A stretch of DNA of 64,000 bases, from NCBI RefSeq assembly GCF_030818905.1, contig NZ_JAUTAZ010000001.1, positions 310,001 through 374,000 on the forward strand, in the 5' to 3' direction. Positions within the stretch are counted from its first letter, which is position 1; each line of letters opens with the position of its first letter. Below the pieces are notes generated by a model. It worked only from the letters and a program-made list of their open reading frames with translations. It was not told the DNA's origin and made no database searches. Below, piece by piece: positions 60,463 to 64,000 of this stretch. Origin of the DNA: Microbacterium sp. SORGH_AS_0888. GTDB lineage: Bacteria; Actinomycetota; Actinomycetes; Actinomycetales; Microbacteriaceae. The position numbers and the translations under genes are program-made.

Positions 60463-63400
60463 ATGTTCTTCCCCGACACGCGTCACATGGTTCAGCCCCA
60501 GGATCTGGCTGCCCCGGCGGTGGAGCTCGTGCACCGCTGGGTGCGAGAGGCTGCGGAGCATCCGGTCAACGCCTCGGCCGCGCGCTTGGCCGGCGTCCTC
60601 CGCGATCCGCACGGTCTCGCGTTCACGGTGGGCTTCGTCGACGGCGTCGTACGCCCCGAGGACCGCTCCGTCGCGGCCAAGAAGCTCGCGGAGCTCGTGC
60701 CGCTCACGCCGGCGTTCCTCCCGGCGCCGATGCGTGCGGCGATCCGCGTGGGCGGAGCGTTGGCGAGGCCGCTTCCCGGTGTCGTCGTGCCGGTGGCCCG
60801 GCGGGTTCTGCGCCGCATGGTGAGCCACCTCATCATCGACGCGAGCGACGCCTCGCTCGGCGCGGCGATCGCGAAGATCACGGCATCGGGCTCTCGCGTG
60901 AACGTCAATCTGCTCGGCGAGGCGATCCTCGGGGCGGCCGAGGCCGAACGGCGACGCGCGGGCATCGTGCACCTCCTCGCGCGTCCCGACGTCGACTACG
61001 TCTCGCTCAAGGTGTCCGCCATGATCGCGCCCCACAACCACTGGGCCTTCGAGGACACCGTGAGCCACATCGAGGCCGAGCTCGTGCCGCTGTTCGAGCT
61101 CGCGGCCGCGACGACGCCGCAGACGTTCATCAACCTCGACATGGAGGAGTACAAGGATCTCGAGCTCACGATCGAGGTGTTCATGCGTCTCCTCGACCGC
61201 CCCGAGTTCCTGCCCGTCTCGGCGGGGATCGTGCTGCAGGCCTATCTGCCCGACGCGCTGGGGGCCATGATGCGCCTGCAGGAGTGGTCGGCGGCTCGCG
61301 TCGCGCGCGGTGGCGCGCCCATCAAGGTGCGTGTCGTGAAGGGCGCGAACCTGCCCATGGAGATCGTGGATGCGGCGATGCACGGCTGGCCGACCGCCAC
61401 CTGGGGCAGTAAGCAGGAGAGCGACACGAGCTACAAGGCCGTTCTCGACTACGCGCTGCACCCGGAGCGCGTCGCGAACGTGCGCGTCGGCGTCGCGGGG
61501 CACAATCTGTTCGACGTCGCTCTCGCCTGGCTGCTCGCGCAGGCGCGCGGCGCGCAGGACGGCATCGAGTTCGAGATGCTGCTGGGGATGGCGACCGGGC
61601 AGGCGGCCGCGGTCGAGCGTGAGGTCGGCCCGCTGCGGCTGTACGTGCCGGTCGTGCACCCCCGCGAGTTCGACGTGGCGATCGCCTACCTGATCCGCCG
61701 GCTCGAGGAGGGCGCGAGCCAGGAGAACTTCATGTCGGCCGTCTTCGAGCTGGCGGACACCCCCGCGCTGTTCGAGCGCGAGTCGCGGCGCTTCCTCGCC
61801 TCGCTCGAAGGGCTGAGCGAGATCAGCGGGAACGGGAGGCCTGATGCGGCGCCCGGACCGAGCCGACGCCAGGATCGGCGCCGCGGGCTCGATCCCGCGG
61901 AGATGTCCGCTCAGCGGGAGGAGTTGGTCGCCCGGGGCCGCCGCGGAGGCTTCGCCAACACCCCGGACACCGATCCCGACCTGCCGGGAAACCGCGAATG
62001 GGGGGCGGCGATCGCCGATCGGATGGTCGGCTCGCAGCTCGGTGTCGCGGCGGTGTCGGCCGCCGTCGTGCCGGATGTCGCGAAGCTCGAGGAGGTGCTG
62101 TCGCGCGGTGTCGCGGCGGCCGAGGGCTGGCAGGCCCTCGGCGCCGATGGGCGCGCCCGCATCCTCTACCGTGCCGGGCAGGTCCTCGAGGAACATCGTG
62201 CGGATCTGCTCGAGGTCATGGGGGCCGAGACCGGCAAGACGCTCGACCAGGGCGACCCCGAGGTGTCCGAAGCCATCGACTTCGCGAACTACTACGCGAT
62301 GCTCGGCCAGCAGCTCGAGCGCACCGACGGAGCCGCGCCGCGCCCGCGGAAGCTCATCGCGGTGATCCCGCCGTGGAACTTCCCGGTCGCCATCCCGGCC
62401 GGCGGCGTGCTGGCCGCGCTCGCGGCCGGCTCGGCCGTCGTGGTGAAGCCCGCGACGCACGCCGCGCGGTCGGGCGCCGTGCTGGTCGAGGCGCTCTGGG
62501 AGGCAGGCGTTCCCCGCGACGTGCTGCAGCTCGTGCAGTTCGCCGACCGCGAGCTGGGCTCACGTCTGGTCGCGGACCGGCGCGTCGACCGGCTCATCCT
62601 GACCGGTGCGTACGAGACCGCGACCGCGTTCCGGCGGTTGCGCACGGACCTCCCGATCCTCGCGGAGACGAGCGGCAAGAACGCGATCATCGTGACGCCG
62701 CACGCGGACCTCGACCTCGCGGCCCGCGACGTCGCCGCCTCGGCGTTCGGCCACGCGGGACAGAAGTGCTCCGCGGCGTCCCTCGTCATCCTGGTCGGAT
62801 CCGTCGCGCGCTCTCGGCGGTTCCGCACGCAGCTGCTGGATGCCGTCCGGTCGCTCCGTGTGGGCACCCCCGAGGACCGTGCGACGCATATGGGCCCGGT
62901 CATCGCGGCACCGGAAGGGAAGCTGCGGCGGGGGCTCACCGAGCTCGGCCCGGGGGAGACGTGGCTCATCGAGCCGCGTCCGGTCTCCTCCGACAGCCCG
63001 CTCGCGCTGGATCGCGCGGGAAGGAATCGCCTGTGGTCCCCGGGCGTGCGCGACGGCGTGCGTCGAGGCGGGGAGTTCCACCTCACGGAGTACTTCGGGC
63101 CGGTGCTCGGCATCATGACGGCGGCGACCCTGGACGAGGCGATCGACATCGTGAACGAGATCGAGTACGGCCTCACGAGTGGGCTGCAGTCGCTCGATCG
63201 CGACGAGATCGCGCGGTGGCTCGAGCGTGTCGAAGCCGGAAACCTCTACGTCAATCGCGGCATCACGGGGGCGATCGTGCGGCGCCAGCCGTTCGGCGGC
63301 TGGAAGCGCTCGGCGATCGGCGCGGGAACCAAGGCGGGCGGTCCGAACTACCTGCACGGACTCGTCGACTGGGAGGACGCCGTGGTCGAGGAGCCGGGGC

Positions 63401-64000
63401 GCGACGTGAGACCACGGGCGGCCGCGCTGCTGACCGCGGCGGAGAGCGCCGGTCTCCCGGGGCCGGAGCTGGCCTGGCTGAGCGCCGCACTGGGGTCCGA
63501 CGGCGCGGCGTGGGAGGCGGAGTTCGGCGAGCGGCGCGATGTGTCCCAGCTCGGGGTCGAACGCAACGTCCTGCGCTATCTGCCGGTCCCGGTCGTGATC
63601 CGCGCGGCCGACGACGCCTCGCTCGTCCAGGTCGTCCGCGTCGTCGCCGCGGGACTCGCCGCGGAGGCGACCCCCGTGCTCAGCACGGCTGCTCCGCTGC
63701 CGGCGCCGGTCGCGGCCGCCTTCGCGCGTGCGGGCGTCGCCCTCGCGCAGGAGGGGGCCGACGCGTGGGCAGACCGCGTGCGGGCTCTGGCCGCGCAGGA
63801 GGGGCCGCGCGCCGGCGCGCGGGTCCGCGTGGTCGCGGGTGACTCGCGTGCGTCGGAGGTCGCCGGGGTGTATGCGGCGGCCGGCGGAAAGCCGGATGTC
63901 GCCGTCTACGGCGGCGCCGTGGTCTCGGCGGGGCGCGTGGAGATGCTGCCGTTCCTGCGAGAGCAGGCGGTGTCGATCACCGCGCACCGCTTCGGCACGC
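60463..64000 (+). CDS. putA: Bifunctional proline dehydrogenase / delta-1-pyrroline-5-carboxylate dehydrogenase; 3' end outside window
   Basis: Oxidises proline to glutamate in two steps with FAD and NAD+. The frame from ATG 60463 is open to the window edge (over 1179 residues). PRODH barrel at about 90-450: VDYVSLKVSAMIAPHN, FINLDMEEYKDLELTIEVF and GAPIKVRVVKGANL, with the later VRVGVAGHNLFDV. Aldehyde dehydrogenase domain at about 520-1010: IPPWNFPVAIPAGG, Glu735 in LAETSGKNA and nucleophile Cys769 in HAGQKCSAAS, then EYFGPVLGIM. The C-terminal region beyond 1010 continues past the edge. There is no N-terminal DNA-binding domain, consistent with control by the LysR neighbour. Confidence 0.96.
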   Translation, partial: MFFPDTRHMVQPQDLAAPAVELVHRWVREAAEHPVNASAARLAGVLRDPHGLAFTVGFVDGVVRPEDRSVAAKKLAELVPLTPAFLPAPMRAAIRVGGALARPLPGVVVPVARRVLRRMVSHLIIDASDASLGAAIAKITASGSRVNVNLLGEAILGAAEAERRRAGIVHLLARPDVDYVSLKVSAMIAPHNHWAFEDTVSHIEAELVPLFELAAATTPQTFINLDMEEYKDLELTIEVFMRLLDRPEFLPVSAGIVLQAYLPDALGAMMRLQEWSAARVARGGAPIKVRVVKGANLPMEIVDAAMHGWPTATWGSKQESDTSYKAVLDYALHPERVANVRVGVAGHNLFDVALAWLLAQARGAQDGIEFEMLLGMATGQAAAVEREVGPLRLYVPVVHPREFDVAIAYLIRRLEEGASQENFMSAVFELADTPALFERESRRFLASLEGLSEISGNGRPDAAPGPSRRQDRRRGLDPAEMSAQREELVARGRRGGFANTPDTDPDLPGNREWGAAIADRMVGSQLGVAAVSAAVVPDVAKLEEVLSRGVAAAEGWQALGADGRARILYRAGQVLEEHRADLLEVMGAETGKTLDQGDPEVSEAIDFANYYAMLGQQLERTDGAAPRPRKLIAVIPPWNFPVAIPAGGVLAALAAGSAVVVKPATHAARSGAVLVEALWEAGVPRDVLQLVQFADRELGSRLVADRRVDRLILTGAYETATAFRRLRTDLPILAETSGKNAIIVTPHADLDLAARDVAASAFGHAGQKCSAASLVILVGSVARSRRFRTQLLDAVRSLRVGTPEDRATHMGPVIAAPEGKLRRGLTELGPGETWLIEPRPVSSDSPLALDRAGRNRLWSPGVRDGVRRGGEFHLTEYFGPVLGIMTAATLDEAIDIVNEIEYGLTSGLQSLDRDEIARWLERVEAGNLYVNRGITGAIVRRQPFGGWKRSAIGAGTKAGGPNYLHGLVDWEDAVVEEPGRDVRPRAAALLTAAESAGLPGPELAWLSAALGSDGAAWEAEFGERRDVSQLGVERNVLRYLPVPVVIRAADDASLVQVVRVVAAGLAAEATPVLSTAAPLPAPVAAAFARAGVALAQEGADAWADRVRALAAQEGPRAGARVRVVAGDSRASEVAGVYAAAGGKPDVAVYGGAVVSAGRVEMLPFLREQAVSITAHRFGT

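Noticed and set aside
60433..62460. 675-codon minus-strand frame opposite putA
   Set aside because: Antisense to the proline dehydrogenase domain; repetitive Arg/Asp/Val/Glu composition and no start context.

Overview
The window reads as the chromosome of a high-GC Gram-positive actinobacterium, most likely a Microbacteriaceae such as Microbacterium. The support is very high GC, frequent GTG starts, many 4-base ATGA/GTGA gene overlaps, a 7Fe ferredoxin next to dapC, the adnAB-nudC-uvrD2 block also found in mycobacteria, and a C50 carotenoid cluster (crtE-crtB-crtI-crtYe-crtYf-crtEb). No rRNA, tRNA, CRISPR array, prophage or insertion sequence was seen. The species call is inference.

Layout. 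1-3196: 3' end of glycine dehydrogenase, an unknown protein boxed by two 73-bp palindromes, and a CPBP membrane protease. 3197-8505: a peptide-type ABC importer (lipoprotein, two permeases, fused double ATPase) whose first permease carries a frameshift. 8514-19892: a PH-like membrane protein, typA, fdxA, the lysine/diaminopimelate genes dapC, dapD and dapE, citrate synthase, PPK2, a membrane glycosyltransferase, a DUF3117 protein, an O-methyltransferase and tatB. 19965-30915: Mrp/ApbC, DUF1003 and MgtE-like proteins, aminopeptidase P, an EEP-family phosphodiesterase, a PHP phosphoesterase, a DEAD-box helicase, a ferritin-like protein, a broken DUF559-like gene and DUF3107. 31040-41126: AdnA and AdnB helicase-nuclease, a phosphotransferase, NudC and a UvrD2-like helicase. 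40936-47425: an E1-like protein, a zincin, a PDZ-Lon protease and a UPF0182 protein, conserved partners of the preceding block. 47445-53509: one eight-gene carotenoid operon from idi to crtEb, read leftward, with a divergent MarR/CrtR-type regulator. 53556-59340: a leftward ABC operon (fused permease, binding lipoprotein, MFS transporter, two ATPases) behind a Zur-like box, which suggests metal-complex uptake. 59441-64000: a LysR regulator divergent from putA, which runs off the window.

Regulation visible in the sequence. At least twelve genes have a -10-like hexamer (mostly TANNNT) exactly six bases before the start codon, the arrangement expected for leaderless mRNAs. A 21-bp palindrome between idi and crtR covers the predicted crtR -10 and is a strong candidate operator. 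Two genes carry what look like single-base frameshifts near G runs. These are either true mutations or consensus errors, and read data would settle which.
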